A stretch of 64,000 nt of DNA from Actibacterium pelagium (GCF_002285415.1 NZ_NSBU01000005.1:337572-401571); one strand, 5' to 3'; positions 43,646-53,620 are shown, counted from the first letter of the stretch. Notes: a model not told the origin generated them from the letters alone. Program-made: numbers and translations.

Positions 43646-45304
43646 TTAGCCCAGAAGACGGCGCGCGATCACTTGCGCCTGAATTTCAGCAGCGCCTTCA
43701 AAGATGTTCAGGATGCGCGCGTCACACAGAACGCGGCTGATCTGATACTCCAGCGCAAAGCCGTTGCCGCCATGGATTTGCAGTGCGTTATCCGCACAGG
43801 CCCATGCGATACGGGCACCAAGCAGCTTGGCCATGCCAGCCTCAAGGTCGCAGCGTTTGTCGTGGTCTTTCTGCCATGCCGAGTAATAGGTCAGCTGGCG
43901 CGCGATCATGATTTCAACCGCCATCATGGCAATCTTGTTGGCCACGCGGGGGAAGTTGATCAGCGACTTGCCGAACTGCTTGCGCTCATCGGCGTATTGC
44001 ATGCCGATCTCCAGCGCGTTCTGCGCAACACCGATGGCGCGGGCAGCAGTTTGGATGCGCGCGGCCTCGAATGTCTTCATTAGCTGTTTGAAGCCCTGAC
44101 CTTCGACGCCGCCAAGCAGGTTCTCACCCTTCACCTTGAAGCCGTCGAACCCCAGTTCGTATTCCTTCATGCCGCGGTAACCTAGAACCTCGATCTCGCC
44201 ACCGGTCATGCCGGGGGTCGGGAACGGATCTTCGTCGGTGCCCGGGGTTTTCTCGGCTAGGAACATCGACAGACCACGGTGGTCGGTCGAGTCCGGATCA
44301 GTCCGGGCCAGCAAGGTCATTACATGGGTCCGTGCCGCATGGGTGATCCATGTCTTGTTGCCGGTGACCTCATAGTTACCGTCTTCGGTTTTCACAGCGC
44401 GAGTGCGCAGAGAGCCAAGGTCGGACCCGGTGTTCGGTTCGGTGAAAACAGCCGTCGGCAGAATTTCGGCCGAGGCCAGTTTCGGTAGCCATTCGGCTTT
44501 TTGCTCGTCGGTGCCGCCTGCTTCGATCAGTTCGGCCGCGATCTCGGACCGGGTGCCAAGCGAGCCAACGCCGATATAACCGCGCGACAGTTCTTCGGAG
44601 ACAACAACCATCGAAGCCTTCGACAGGCCGAAGCCACCGTATTCCTCGGGGATGGTCAGCCCAAAGACACCCATTTCACCAAGCTCTTCGATGATCTCCA
44701 TCGGGATCAGCTCGTCTTTCAGGTGCCATTCATGTGCATGCGGGATCACGCGCTCGTCGGCATAGCGACGGAATTGCTCGCGGATCATCTCCAACTCTTC
44801 GTCCAGACCCGTGTTGCCAAAGGTGGCGTGGCCGTGGTTGTCCTGCATCAGCTCGACCAGACGCATACGCGCCGCAGCAGAGTTGCCGCTATCGGACAGG
44901 GTCACGATGGCATCGTTCACCAGTTCGCGACGTTCTTCTGCGGACAGGCCAAGATCTTGCAGGCGGGCAACCTCGTTCTGGCTCATTGGGATGCCGCCGC
45001 GGATGTGCAGCAGGTATTCACCAAAGCCGATTTGCAGAAGCAGCTGCTCCATCTCGCCAAGTTTGCCGTCTGCCTGCAGGCGCTCGGCCCAGGCCTGCAT
45101 CTGGCGCAGCGATTCCACGTAGGTCGCAAGCCACGACAGCGCATGCGCCTCGTGCTGATACTGTTCCAGCTTGCCACCGGAAACGCGCCCGTCGACCTCT
45201 ACCAAGGCTCGCAGGTTGCTCTTGGCGGTTTCAAACGCCTTCTCAACCGGCGCAACCGCCGCTTTGGTTAGGCTAAGCAGGTCAGGCAGGATGGCTTGGG
45301 TCAT
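43646..45304 (-). CDS. mcd: (2S)-methylsuccinyl-CoA dehydrogenase (Mcd)
   Basis: A 552-residue acyl-CoA dehydrogenase with a roughly 150-residue N-terminal helical extension, the feature that separates Mcd from 380-residue dehydrogenases. The core has FTEPNTGSDLGSLRTRAV, GNKTWITHA, GYRGMKEYELGFDGF, YADERKQFGKSL and LQIHGGNGFALEYQISRVLCDARILNIFEGAAEIQ. It oxidises (2S)-methylsuccinyl-CoA to mesaconyl-CoA in the ethylmalonyl-CoA pathway and passes electrons to ETF. Start MTQAILPDL (45304) is preferred; another ATG is at 45331. Confidence 0.88.
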   Translation of the reverse strand: MTQAILPDLLSLTKAAVAPVEKAFETAKSNLRALVEVDGRVSGGKLEQYQHEAHALSWLATYVESLRQMQAWAERLQADGKLGEMEQLLLQIGFGEYLLHIRGGIPMSQNEVARLQDLGLSAEERRELVNDAIVTLSDSGNSAAARMRLVELMQDNHGHATFGNTGLDEELEMIREQFRRYADERVIPHAHEWHLKDELIPMEIIEELGEMGVFGLTIPEEYGGFGLSKASMVVVSEELSRGYIGVGSLGTRSEIAAELIEAGGTDEQKAEWLPKLASAEILPTAVFTEPNTGSDLGSLRTRAVKTEDGNYEVTGNKTWITHAARTHVMTLLARTDPDSTDHRGLSMFLAEKTPGTDEDPFPTPGMTGGEIEVLGYRGMKEYELGFDGFKVKGENLLGGVEGQGFKQLMKTFEAARIQTAARAIGVAQNALEIGMQYADERKQFGKSLINFPRVANKIAMMAVEIMIARQLTYYSAWQKDHDKRCDLEAGMAKLLGARIAWACADNALQIHGGNGFALEYQISRVLCDARILNIFEGAAEIQAQVIARRLLG

Positions 45305-45493
45305 GGGTGTCGCTTGTCCGTCATGTGGCATGAATCAGCTCGTCTTATCTCGGTTCACTGTGACTTAGACATTTTGCAGGTGCAGCGCAACAAAAATACG
45401 TCAAAGAGTTCTAAATTGAAGCAATATGTCCCTCTTGATTTGCGGTGCTTTGGCTCTAAGGCTCGGGTATAAAGGGCCAAGAACGGAGCTTAC

Positions 45494-46261
45494 ATGACCG
45501 GAATACTCTCTGAACTGCCTGTTTTTCTTGTTTTCGCCGCTGTTTTGGTTACAGGCGTCGCAGGTTTCGTAAAAGGGACCGTAGGCTTTGCTATGCCGAT
45601 GGTGATGATTTCCGGCCTCAGCACTTTCCTGCCCGCCGATGTTGCGCTTGCAGCGTTGATCGTTCCGACACTGACGACGAATTTCCTTCAAGCGTTAAGG
45701 CATGGGGTTAAAGCTGTCGTAGCCTCGGTCGTTCAGTACCGGGTGTTTCTTTTGGTCGGCTTGGTCACCTTGCTAGCCTCAGCACAGCTGTACAACCTAC
45801 TTCCGCCCAAAGTTCTCTTTGCCTGTATTGGCGTTCCGATCGTTTTGTTCTCGATCTATCAATTGGCAGGGAAAAGCTTTTCGATCCCCCCAGAGCGCCG
45901 AAAAAGGGCAGAGGTCATCGCTGCGGGGTTTGCGGGTCTGAGCGGGGGCATCTCTGGCGTTTGGGGGCCTCCGACCGTCGCGTTTTTGACTGCGGTCGGG
46001 ACCGAGAAGTCGGACCAGATGCGCCTGCAGGGCATTATCTATGGGCTAGGGGCGGTCGCGCTATTTGGCGCGCATGTCCAGTCCGGAGTTGTAAATGCCC
46101 GAACTTTACCATTTTCGATTGCGATGGTTGTGCCAGCCTTCATTGGTATGTGGCTTGGGATGCGGGTGCACGACCGCATGGACGCGGCCAAGTTCCGGAA
46201 GGTGACTTTGATCGTTTTGGTGATCGCAGGGGGCAATCTAATTCGAAAGTCGCTGATATAA
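45494..46261 (+). CDS. TauE/SafE-family permease
   Basis: A 255-residue membrane protein with about eight helices. GVAGFVKGTVGFAMPMVMISGLSTFLPADVALAALIVPTL and the repeated FAGLSGGISGVWGPPTVAFLTA are the duplicated TauE/SafE motifs, covering exporters of sulfite, sulfoacetate and other small anions. The ligand is not deducible. It is transcribed alone, divergent from mcd and converging on the next gene. Confidence 0.88.
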   Translation: MTGILSELPVFLVFAAVLVTGVAGFVKGTVGFAMPMVMISGLSTFLPADVALAALIVPTLTTNFLQALRHGVKAVVASVVQYRVFLLVGLVTLLASAQLYNLLPPKVLFACIGVPIVLFSIYQLAGKSFSIPPERRKRAEVIAAGFAGLSGGISGVWGPPTVAFLTAVGTEKSDQMRLQGIIYGLGAVALFGAHVQSGVVNARTLPFSIAMVVPAFIGMWLGMRVHDRMDAAKFRKVTLIVLVIAGGNLIRKSLI

Positions 46262-46277
46262 CGCGGACCGGGGTCGT

Positions 46278-47045
46278 CTAAGGTGTTACGAACCTAGGTA
46301 CTGAATGGCCTTCTTCCGTCATTCGAATGTTTTTGAATGGATCTGTCTTCTTCGCCAATACCTCTAGGGCGGGAACATATTCGAAGCTATCGTAAAACTT
46401 CTCGGGCCCATAGTCGGAAAGCTCAATCGCTTCCCACTTTGCGACAATTTTCTCGTAGTTCTTGGACAGTGTGGCGTCATTGGGGTTTAGATCGGACACC
46501 AGGATTAGCCCGGTTGGTTTGCATGGCAGCACATCGATTGTCAGGTCAGGCCGGTATTCCTGCAATATGGGAAGAAGTTTCCACACGTCTCCTGTCCAGT
46601 CTCCACGCGGGAGATTGTTCAGGTCCCGAGTGGTCATTCGAAAATTATACGGGCAGCAATCGTGCAGTGCGATGGCGGAATTCTTGCCTGAATGGGCTTC
46701 GGTGTTGATGAAATCCCGGAGCAGAAATTCAAACAGGTGCATCCCATCCAAAAAGCTGAAGCTAAGGGTCGCGCCTATTCGCTCTAAGGCGTTTGAAGCA
46801 AAGAAGTCGTCGCTGGTGCGCTGGAAGATATACAATTCCGGTTTTTGCTGAATGACATTCTGTTCGACCTTGAAGAACGGGTCTACGGCGATTGTTTTAC
46901 CGCGGACGTTTTTAAAAGTGTCGCCGGATCGGCACCCTACTTCCATGTACCAATCAAAAAGATTGTCATCGTGAAGTCGGGACAGAAACCGCGAATACTT
47001 CATCCCCATCGGTCTGTTGAAGCCAGTGTTTTCGTCGGAATTCAT
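46278..47045 (-). CDS. Putative class I SAM methyltransferase, AT-richer
   Basis: A 255-residue protein. DNLFDWYMEVGCRSGDTFKNVRGKTIAVDPFF looks like methyltransferase motif I and II, and SFSFLDGMHLFEFLLRDFINTEAHSGKNSAIALHDCCPYN resembles the cephalosporin-hydroxylase/rhamnosyl O-methyltransferase type, with the 'D-G-x-H-x-F' and 'HDC' ligands that can bind a metal. Start MNSDENTGFNRPMG. The DNA is clearly AT-richer than its neighbours, which suggests transfer. Substrate is unknown; a sugar or glycan is a guess. Confidence 0.7.
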   Translation of the reverse strand: MNSDENTGFNRPMGMKYSRFLSRLHDDNLFDWYMEVGCRSGDTFKNVRGKTIAVDPFFKVEQNVIQQKPELYIFQRTSDDFFASNALERIGATLSFSFLDGMHLFEFLLRDFINTEAHSGKNSAIALHDCCPYNFRMTTRDLNNLPRGDWTGDVWKLLPILQEYRPDLTIDVLPCKPTGLILVSDLNPNDATLSKNYEKIVAKWEAIELSDYGPEKFYDSFEYVPALEVLAKKTDPFKNIRMTEEGHSVPRFVTP

Positions 47046-47151
47046 GATTTAACTTACTTTCAAAGCCCCAGTTCTTCAGTGGTAGTTAGCGCAATTCTGC
47101 TGCACTTGGAAACCGGGGTAAGCAAAGAATAGGCCGCGCTGTCGCTCAGAC

Positions 47152-47177
47152 AAAAAAGGCCGCCCCGAAGGGCGGCC
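47152..47177 (-). terminator. Intrinsic terminator after pckA
   Basis: GGCCGCCC (47158-47165) and GGGCGGCC (47170-47177) form a perfect 8-bp stem with a 4-base loop (TTCG on the minus strand). On the minus strand the T-run is TTTTTT (47157-47152). It lies 23 bases beyond the pckA stop. Confidence 0.92.
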
Positions 47178-47200
47178 CCAAAATGCTATTGTGATCGCGA

Positions 47201-48799
47201 TTAGCCGATCGCTGCCGCCTTCACGTCATCGTCGATGAAGGGGACGTATTGGGCGAAGTTGTCCGAGAACATGCCGACCAGTTTTGCGGCCTGTTGATCG
47301 TAAGCTTCTTGGTCGTTCCAAGTGCGGCGCGGGTCCAGCAGAACTTCTGCCACGCCCGGGACGGACACAGGGACTTCGAAGCCGAAATTCGGATCCTTGC
47401 GGAACTCGGAGCCGTTCAGCGAACCGTCCAGTGCGGCGGTCAGCAGGGCGCGGGTTGCGCGGATCGGCATACGAGAGCCGGTGCCGTAGGCGCCACCGGT
47501 CCAGCCGGTGTTGACCAGCCAGCAAGTTGCGCCGTGCTTTGCGATCTTTTCGCGCAGCAGGTTGCCATAGGCTTCCGGGCGGCGCGGCATGAAGGGTGCG
47601 CCAAAGCAGGTCGAGAAGGTCGGCTCTGGTTCAGTCACGCCTTTTTCGGTGCCCGCTACCTTCGAGGTGAATCCAGACAGGAAGTGGTACATCGCCTGTG
47701 CCGGGGTCAGTCGTGCAATCGGAGGTAGGACACCGAAAGCATCACATGTCAGCATGATGATGTTCTTCGGGTGACCGCCAAGCGAAGAGGACGACGCGTT
47801 CGAGATGTACTCGAGCGGGTAGGCGCAGCGCATGTTCGCGGTCAGGCTGTCGTCGTCGAAGTCCAGTTCCTTGGTCTCTTCGTCGAAGATCATGTTTTCG
47901 ATCACGGTCGCGAACTTATTGGTGGTCGCGTAGATCTCTGGTTCAGCTTCAGCCGACAGGTTGATGGTCTTGGCGTAGCATCCGCCTTCGAAGTTGAAGG
48001 TGCCGCGGTCGGACCAGCCGTGCTCGTCGTCACCGATCAGCACGCGGGCCGGGTCGGCGGACAGGGTGGTCTTGCCGGTGCCCGACAGGCCGAAGAAGAC
48101 AGCGGTGTCGACCGGGTTATCCACGGCATGGTTGGCCGAGCAGTGCATCGCCATGATACCTTTGCCGGGTAGAATGTAGTTCAGCAGGCTGAAGACCGAC
48201 TTCTTGTTCTCGCCTGCATATTCGGTGCCACCGATCAGGATCAGTTTCTTTTCGAAGTTCAGCGCGATCACGGTACCCGAACGGCAGCCATGCTTCTCAG
48301 GATCGGCCGTGAAGCTGGGGCAGTTGATGATGGTGAACTCGGGGGTGAACGTGTCCAGCTCTTCGCGGTCGGGGCGACGCAGCAGGTGGCGGATGAAGAG
48401 GTTGTGCCAGGCCAGCTCGGTTACCATGCGCACGTCCAGACGGTGTTCCGGATCGGCGCCGCCGTACAGGTCCTGTACGAAATAGTCGCGGCCTTTCATG
48501 TGCTCCAGCATGTCGGCGTGAAGCACGTCGAACTTTGCCGCATCCATGGGCTTGTTGTTTTCCCACCAGATGTGGTCTTCCACATCGGCGGTCCGTACAA
48601 CGAATTTGTCTTTCGGCGAACGACCGGTGTGCTCACCAGTCGAAACGAGGAATGCGCCGCCGTTTCCAAGCGTGCCTTCGCCACGTTTCAGGGCAGTCTC
48701 GACCAGCGCAGGCTCCATCAGGTTATAATAGACCTGACCCAGCCCTGTGATGCCTTGATCATCCAAACGCTGCGAGGGGTTTACCCGTCCAATAGTCAT
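47201..48799 (-). CDS. pckA: Phosphoenolpyruvate carboxykinase (ATP)
   Basis: A 532-residue ATP-type [19 protein letters not shown] is the kinase-1a (P-loop) motif, with [26 protein letters not shown] as kinase-2/metal region and [13 protein letters not shown] near the C-terminus. It turns oxaloacetate and ATP into PEP and CO2, the exit to gluconeogenesis for C4 acids made by the propionyl-CoA and ethylmalonyl-CoA routes. It is divergent from chvI, as is common in alphaproteobacteria. Confidence 0.97.
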   Translation of the reverse strand: MTIGRVNPSQRLDDQGITGLGQVYYNLMEPALVETALKRGEGTLGNGGAFLVSTGEHTGRSPKDKFVVRTADVEDHIWWENNKPMDAAKFDVLHADMLEHMKGRDYFVQDLYGGADPEHRLDVRMVTELAWHNLFIRHLLRRPDREELDTFTPEFTIINCPSFTADPEKHGCRSGTVIALNFEKKLILIGGTEYAGENKKSVFSLLNYILPGKGIMAMHCSANHAVDNPVDTAVFFGLSGTGKTTLSADPARVLIGDDEHGWSDRGTFNFEGGCYAKTINLSAEAEPEIYATTNKFATVIENMIFDEETKELDFDDDSLTANMRCAYPLEYISNASSSSLGGHPKNIIMLTCDAFGVLPPIARLTPAQAMYHFLSGFTSKVAGTEKGVTEPEPTFSTCFGAPFMPRRPEAYGNLLREKIAKHGATCWLVNTGWTGGAYGTGSRMPIRATRALLTAALDGSLNGSEFRKDPNFGFEVPVSVPGVAEVLLDPRRTWNDQEAYDQQAAKLVGMFSDNFAQYVPFIDDDVKAAAIG

Positions 48800-49138
48800 C
48801 TGCTAGCTCCTGCGCTTCCCGCGTAGGGTAATTTTTAGAACAGCAAGCTTTTAAAGCGCGGTAAAAGTCGCTGATCCGCGCGTTCGCTGCGCGAATGAGG
48901 GTGCTATATCATGCGATTTCAAATGTGGAACAGGGGCCTTTCGGATAGTTAGCGCTATCACGTCGGGAGTTAGCGCAACCGATCAGGAAAAAAATGTCAC
49001 ACTTAGGACTCACGCACGAAAAATCTGACTCGTATCAGCCTTCGAATTTATGCGATTCGTATTTGACCATTGATTCAAAAGCCGGAAACGGGGACAATGT
49101 GGCAAAAAAGGGACAAGGGCAGAGTTTAAGGAATTCAT
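48800..49138. promoter_or_regulatory. pckA-chvI divergent control region
   Basis: A 339-bp gene-free spacer, AT-richer than its neighbours. It holds two near-palindromic GTTAGCGC sites, GTTAGCGCTATC (48948-48959) and GTTAGCGCAACC (48969-48980), exactly 21 bp apart. TTCGAATTTATGCGATTCG near 49040 is a second imperfect inverted element, and AAGGA just before 49139 is the chvI ribosome-binding site. I see no small gene. The sites resemble LacI-family operators; in relatives pckA is regulated this way. Confidence 0.55.
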
Positions 49139-49843
49139 ATGTCACGAATAGCGTTGGTCGATGACGACCGGAATATTCTGACCTCGGTTTCAATGACACT
49201 CGAAGCCGAAGGTTTTGAAGTCGAAACCTACAACGATGGTCAGTCCGCCCTGGAGGCTTTTAACAGGCGCCTCCCGGATATGGGTGTATTTGATATCAAA
49301 ATGCCGCGAATGGACGGGATGGACCTGCTTCAGCGCGTGCGACAGAAAACCAACATGCCGGTCATTTTCCTGACCTCGAAAGATGATGAAATTGACGAGG
49401 TTCTGGGGCTGCGGATGGGGGCCGATGACTATGTGAAAAAGCCGTTTTCACAACGGCTTTTGGTCGAACGCATCCGCGCGCTTCTGCGCCGCCAAGAGGT
49501 GATCGCCGCAGACGAGATGGGCACCCAGACCGAAGAGACCAAGACCATGTCGCGCGGGTCGCTTACGATGGATCCGCTGCGCCACGCCGTGACTTGGAAA
49601 GGGCAAGACGTGTCGCTGACAGTGACTGAATTCTTGCTTCTTCAAGCGCTTGCGCAGCGTCCGGGCTTTGTCAAAAGCCGCGATCAGCTGATGGATGTGG
49701 CCTATGACGATCAGGTTTATGTCGACGACCGAACAATTGACAGTCATATCAAGCGTCTTCGTAAGAAAATGCGTCAGGTAGATGCGGAGTTCTCAGCAAT
49801 CGAAACGCTTTACGGGATCGGTTACCGCTATAACGAGGAATAG
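49139..49843 (+). CDS. chvI: Response regulator ChvI
   Basis: A 234-residue OmpR-type regulator. [24 protein letters not shown] opens the receiver; the phosphoacceptor is Asp52 ([14 protein letters not shown]), with LTSKDDE as the switch Lys loop. The C-terminal 90 residues are the winged-helix DNA-binding domain ([34 protein letters not shown]). With ChvG it governs envelope, acid and metabolic responses in alphaproteobacteria. Gene order chvI, chvG, hprK, rapZ, EIIA, HPr is the alphaproteobacterial norm. Confidence 0.95.
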   Translation: MSRIALVDDDRNILTSVSMTLEAEGFEVETYNDGQSALEAFNRRLPDMGVFDIKMPRMDGMDLLQRVRQKTNMPVIFLTSKDDEIDEVLGLRMGADDYVKKPFSQRLLVERIRALLRRQEVIAADEMGTQTEETKTMSRGSLTMDPLRHAVTWKGQDVSLTVTEFLLLQALAQRPGFVKSRDQLMDVAYDDQVYVDDRTIDSHIKRLRKKMRQVDAEFSAIETLYGIGYRYNEE

Positions 49844-49867
49844 GTTCACGCGCTGCGGGGCACGCCC

Positions 49868-51568
49868 ATGAGGGACATTCATAGCGATACGACCGCAGAG
49901 GTTATTCTGGGCGACGACTGGGTCGGTCCAGGCGAAGAGACGTATTCCGAAGTCGCTTCACAACGGCGCGGGCGTGGCAAGATCCCGATCAAGCGGTCTC
50001 CTCTGGCGCGCAAGATTGTCATCTTCAACATCATGGCGTTGATCGTCATGATCTCGGGTATCCTGTATCTCAACCCTGGACGCGACAGTCTGATGTCGCA
50101 GCGTCTGGACACTTTCGTAAAGCAGGCAGAGCTGACGGCTGACGTGGTCGAAGCCAGTTTGCCCCGTTTTGGCCCGGTCAGCCTGATGGGGGGGGACGGT
50201 GTCAATGTTAAGGCTGTTCTGGAACAGATCACACTGTCTGAGGACGTCGAAGCACTGGTATTTGATCCGACCGCGAACCTTGTTGTTCACAGTGTTGGCA
50301 TGTCGCCAAGAACCGCGTCGCGCATTTCCTACGCCAACGATGTTACTTTCTTGTCGGACTTTCTGTCTCTTAAGTGGGGGCAAATCAACCGTGCAGCGCA
50401 CGACAAGTATGACGTTCCACCGCTTGAACAGCTTGAAGAATTTGCGCGAGAACATCTGACAACGGCCTTGATACAGGCGGAAACCAACGGATCGATTATA
50501 CCCAATAGCAACGATCCCACTGTCTTTTCCATCGCCACCCCGATCGAGCGCCGCGGCCAAATCATTGGTGCTTTGGCATTGGTCAGCGCGCGCGGAGAGA
50601 TCGACCTGTTGATCCGCACCGAACGCGAGCAGGTCTTGCGCATGTTCGTTATCGCGCTGTTCGTTTCTGTCGGGCTAAGCCTTGTTCTGGCCAGCACGAT
50701 CGCCAACCCGCTGTCTGATCTGGCGAGCGCAGCAGAGGTTGGGCACGATTCAAACCAGAAGAAGATGCGCCCCTCTCGGGTGCGTATTCCCGATCTGACC
50801 GCGCGCCCGGATGAGATCGGCCGCCTATCCTCGGCGCTCCGCGGCATGGTGACCGCGCTTTATGACCGTATTGATTCCAATGAACAATTCGCGGCCGATG
50901 TCGCGCATGAGATCAAGAACCCGCTGGCATCTTTGCGGTCAGCGGTCGGGACCCTGCGTCTGGCGCAGCGAGATGACCAGCGCCAGAAACTTCTGGATGT
51001 GATCGAGCATGATGTGCGCCGCCTTGACCGGTTGGTCAGTGACATTTCGAACGCCTCGCGTTTGGACAGTGAACTGGTCAAAGAAGAAGAAACCGAATTC
51101 AGCTTGCGCCAAATGCTGGATAATCTGTCGATGTACCTGTCCGAAGAAGCATCGGGCAAAGGGGTGGATTTCATCACCGACCTGCCGGACGATCCCATTT
51201 CTATTCAGGGGCTGGAACCACGTCTGGCGCAGGTCTTCGTCAACTTGATTTCGAATGCCATCTCGTTTTGTGGGGAAGGGGATGCCGTGCGCATCTGGGC
51301 CCGCAAGCGCGAGAACCGGGTTCTGGTCGTTGTCGAAGACACTGGCCCAGGCATCCCTGCAGAAGCGTTAAGCAAGATTTTCAATCGTTTCTATTCCGAG
51401 CGTCCTGTCGGCCAATTTGGTAATCACTCTGGCCTTGGCCTTGCGATTTCCAAGCAGATCGTCGAAGCCCATGGCGGTGTGATCTGGGCCGAGAACATTT
51501 TGCCGGAAGACGCCGCGCCGGGGGCGGCCCCATTGGGCGCTCGGTTCGTCGTTGGCTTGCCGACCTGA
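49868..51568 (+). CDS. chvG: Sensor histidine kinase ChvG
   Basis: A 566-residue membrane kinase. A first helix near KIVIFNIMALIVMISGILYL (about 52-75) and a second near VIALFVSVGLSLVLASTI (about 260-278) flank a 180-residue periplasmic domain; a HAMP segment follows. The His box is FAADVAHEIKNPLASLRSA (His347) and the ATPase motifs are LVNLISNAISFC, VEDTGPGIP and GLGLAISKQIVEAHGG. It phosphorylates ChvI. ATG at 49868 follows the chvI gene after 24 bp. Confidence 0.95.
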   Translation: MRDIHSDTTAEVILGDDWVGPGEETYSEVASQRRGRGKIPIKRSPLARKIVIFNIMALIVMISGILYLNPGRDSLMSQRLDTFVKQAELTADVVEASLPRFGPVSLMGGDGVNVKAVLEQITLSEDVEALVFDPTANLVVHSVGMSPRTASRISYANDVTFLSDFLSLKWGQINRAAHDKYDVPPLEQLEEFAREHLTTALIQAETNGSIIPNSNDPTVFSIATPIERRGQIIGALALVSARGEIDLLIRTEREQVLRMFVIALFVSVGLSLVLASTIANPLSDLASAAEVGHDSNQKKMRPSRVRIPDLTARPDEIGRLSSALRGMVTALYDRIDSNEQFAADVAHEIKNPLASLRSAVGTLRLAQRDDQRQKLLDVIEHDVRRLDRLVSDISNASRLDSELVKEEETEFSLRQMLDNLSMYLSEEASGKGVDFITDLPDDPISIQGLEPRLAQVFVNLISNAISFCGEGDAVRIWARKRENRVLVVVEDTGPGIPAEALSKIFNRFYSERPVGQFGNHSGLGLAISKQIVEAHGGVIWAENILPEDAAPGAAPLGARFVVGLPT

Positions 51569-51576
51569 GGGCTCAA

Positions 51577-52005
51577 ATGCCTGATGACCAGACATTACTT
51601 CACGCCAGTTGTGTTGCTCTTGATGGGAAAGCCGTCGCAATCTGTGGTGCGTCAGGTCGGGGAAAGTCCGAGCTTGCCCTGCAGTTGATGGCCTTTGGCG
51701 CCACGCTTGTGGCCGATGACGGCACGATGGTTACACGCAGGTCTGAGAATGGGCTTTGGGTGTCATGTCCGCCCAGCATCATTGGTCGGATTGAGGCGAG
51801 AGGCGTGGGGATTTTGGCCGCGGACTCTATTCCGCAGGCGCGGTTGCGGCTGGTTGTCGATATGGATGTGAAAGAAGAACAACGACTTCCCCCAGACCGG
51901 AAAATCACGCTGCTTGGTGAAGAAGTTGACTTGCTTCTCCGGGTTGAACATGTCCATTTTGCAGCAGCAATATTCCAATACCTCAAGGCAGGACGAGTTG
52001 CGTGA
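51577..52005 (+). CDS. hprK: HPr kinase/phosphorylase, C-terminal-domain type
   Basis: A 142-residue short HprK. The P-loop GASGRGKSELALQLMAFGATLVADD is present and is followed by a short core, but the N-terminal domain of Gram-positive HprK is missing, which is normal in alphaproteobacteria. It phosphorylates Ser of HPr. It starts 9 bp after chvG and overlaps rapZ by 4 bp, so signal sensing and PTS control are cotranslated. Confidence 0.9.
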   Translation: MPDDQTLLHASCVALDGKAVAICGASGRGKSELALQLMAFGATLVADDGTMVTRRSENGLWVSCPPSIIGRIEARGVGILAADSIPQARLRLVVDMDVKEEQRLPPDRKITLLGEEVDLLLRVEHVHFAAAIFQYLKAGRVA

Positions 52006-52913
52006 GCGACACAGCACAGCCCAAAGACAGCCATCACGCGGTTTTCGTAACCGGGCCTTCCGGAGCGGGTAGGTCCACGGCGCTGAACGCGCTTGAAGAT
52101 CTGGGGTTCGAAGTGATCGACAACCTTCCCCTGTCTTTGATCCCGCGTCTTATTGATGGCCCACCCTTAGGCAGACCCATCGCATTGGGGGTCGATAGCC
52201 GGAACCGAGATTTTAGTACCGAAAATCTGCGCGACCTGATTTCCCAAGTTCGTTCTAAACAGGATTTTCAGGTTGAAGTACTGTATCTGGATTGTTCGGA
52301 CGATGTGCTGATACGCCGGTTCTCGGAAACCCGTCGCCGGCACCCGCTGGCGCCGGCGGAAAGTGCTGCCGAGGGGGTTGCGCGTGATCATGACCTGATG
52401 CGTCCGATCAAGGCGCTTGCCGACATCCTGATCGACACGACCGATACGACGATACACGATCTTCGCGCCGATCTTGCGCACCTGTTCGGGTCCGTGCAAG
52501 GCATGTCGCGACTGGCGGTCTCGGTGCATTCTTTTTCGTATAAGCGCGGCATTCCTCGCGGGGCTGATATGGTCTTTGACTGTCGTTTCCTACGGAACCC
52601 ATATTGGAACCCGGATCTGCGGGGTATGAGCGGGTTGGACGAGGCCGTGGCCGAATATGTTTCCGCTGATTCTCGGTTCGACGCGTTCTTCACGCAGGTT
52701 CACGACCTCGTGCTGATGCTGCTTCCGGCTTTCCGAGAAGAAGGAAAATCCCATATATCAATAGCCTTTGGTTGCACAGGCGGGCAGCATCGTTCCGTCA
52801 CTTTGGCTGAAAAATTGACCAATGCACTTGCAGAAAAAGGATGGCAGGTGTCTAAAAGACATCGAGAGTTGGAACGCCGGGCAAACCTGCCGGGCGCAGA
52901 GAAGACGGGATAA
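52002..52913 (+). CDS. rapZ: RapZ-like nucleotide-binding protein
   Basis: A 303-residue protein from a GTG at 52002 (GTGA overlap with hprK). Walker A is VTGPSGAGRSTALNALEDLGFEVIDNLPLSLI; DCSDDVLIRRFSETRRRHPL follows, and the C-terminus has IAFGCTGGQHRSVTLAEKL. Enteric RapZ is an adaptor that delivers small RNAs to RNase E; its role in alphaproteobacteria is less clear. It sits in the PTS operon. Confidence 0.95.
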   Translation: MSDTAQPKDSHHAVFVTGPSGAGRSTALNALEDLGFEVIDNLPLSLIPRLIDGPPLGRPIALGVDSRNRDFSTENLRDLISQVRSKQDFQVEVLYLDCSDDVLIRRFSETRRRHPLAPAESAAEGVARDHDLMRPIKALADILIDTTDTTIHDLRADLAHLFGSVQGMSRLAVSVHSFSYKRGIPRGADMVFDCRFLRNPYWNPDLRGMSGLDEAVAEYVSADSRFDAFFTQVHDLVLMLLPAFREEGKSHISIAFGCTGGQHRSVTLAEKLTNALAEKGWQVSKRHRELERRANLPGAEKTG

Positions 52914-52918
52914 CCCGA

Positions 52919-53311
52919 TTGATCGGAATAGTGATCGTTGCACATGGGGGATTGGCGCGGGAGTACATTGCCGCGGTCGAGCATGTTGTGGGACGACAGC
53001 CCGGAATGACTGCAATCTCTATCGGCGCCGAAGACGACCGCGCCGCTAAGCAGCAAGAAATCGAAGAAGCCGCCAATGGCGTCGATACCGGCGACGGTGT
53101 CGTGGTTGTGACGGATATCTTCGGGGGCACCCCGTCGAACTTGTCCATTCGGGCCTGCGCAGCCGAAGATCGTTACATTCTTTACGGCGCAAACTTGCCG
53201 ATGTTGATCAAATTGGCGAAGTCCCGGCACCTCTCTGTGCAGCGGGCTGTAGAAAACGCTTTAGCCGCGGGCAGAAAATATATAAATATTTTCGACGTAA
53301 AGGCTGAATAG
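52919..53311 (+). CDS. Mannose-type PTS EIIA component (regulatory)
   Basis: A 130-residue EIIA-Man domain read from a TTG at 52919. The phosphorylated residue is His9 (MIGIVIVAHGGLAREYI), with DGVVVVTDIFGGTPSNLS downstream. No EIIB, EIIC or EIID gene lies nearby, so it is part of an incomplete, regulatory PTS rather than a sugar transporter. It receives phosphate from HPr, whose gene follows 8 bp later. Confidence 0.93.
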   Translation: MIGIVIVAHGGLAREYIAAVEHVVGRQPGMTAISIGAEDDRAAKQQEIEEAANGVDTGDGVVVVTDIFGGTPSNLSIRACAAEDRYILYGANLPMLIKLAKSRHLSVQRAVENALAAGRKYINIFDVKAE

Positions 53312-53319
53312 AGCGAAGA

Positions 53320-53598
53320 ATGACAACATCCGTAGTCCGGAAGCTGGAAATCCGGAACGAAAAGGGACTGCACGCGCGCGCCTCGGCGAAGTTCGTTGAA
53401 ACGGTCGAGCAGTTTGACGCAGACGCGCTTGTCGAAAAGGACGGGATCGAAACCACCGGGGATTCGATCATGGGCCTTTTGATGTTGGCAGCTTCTCGCG
53501 GAACATCTATTGACGTCACCACCAGCGGTCCGGAAGCAGAACAGCTTGCTGGCGCGCTGCAGGCACTTGTCGACGACCTGTTCGGCGAAGGCATGTGA
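53320..53598 (+). CDS. ptsH: HPr-family phosphocarrier (NPr-like)
   Basis: A 92-residue HPr. His18 lies in NEKGLHARASAKFVE and the HprK-target Ser49 in GDSIMGLLMLAASRG. It passes phosphate from enzyme I (not in this window) to the regulatory EIIA and is modified by the HprK two genes upstream. Both phosphorylation sites are intact, so both regulatory states are possible. Confidence 0.95.
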   Translation: MTTSVVRKLEIRNEKGLHARASAKFVETVEQFDADALVEKDGIETTGDSIMGLLMLAASRGTSIDVTTSGPEAEQLAGALQALVDDLFGEGM

Positions 53599-53620
53599 AA
53601 TCTGACTTTAGGGAAGACTC

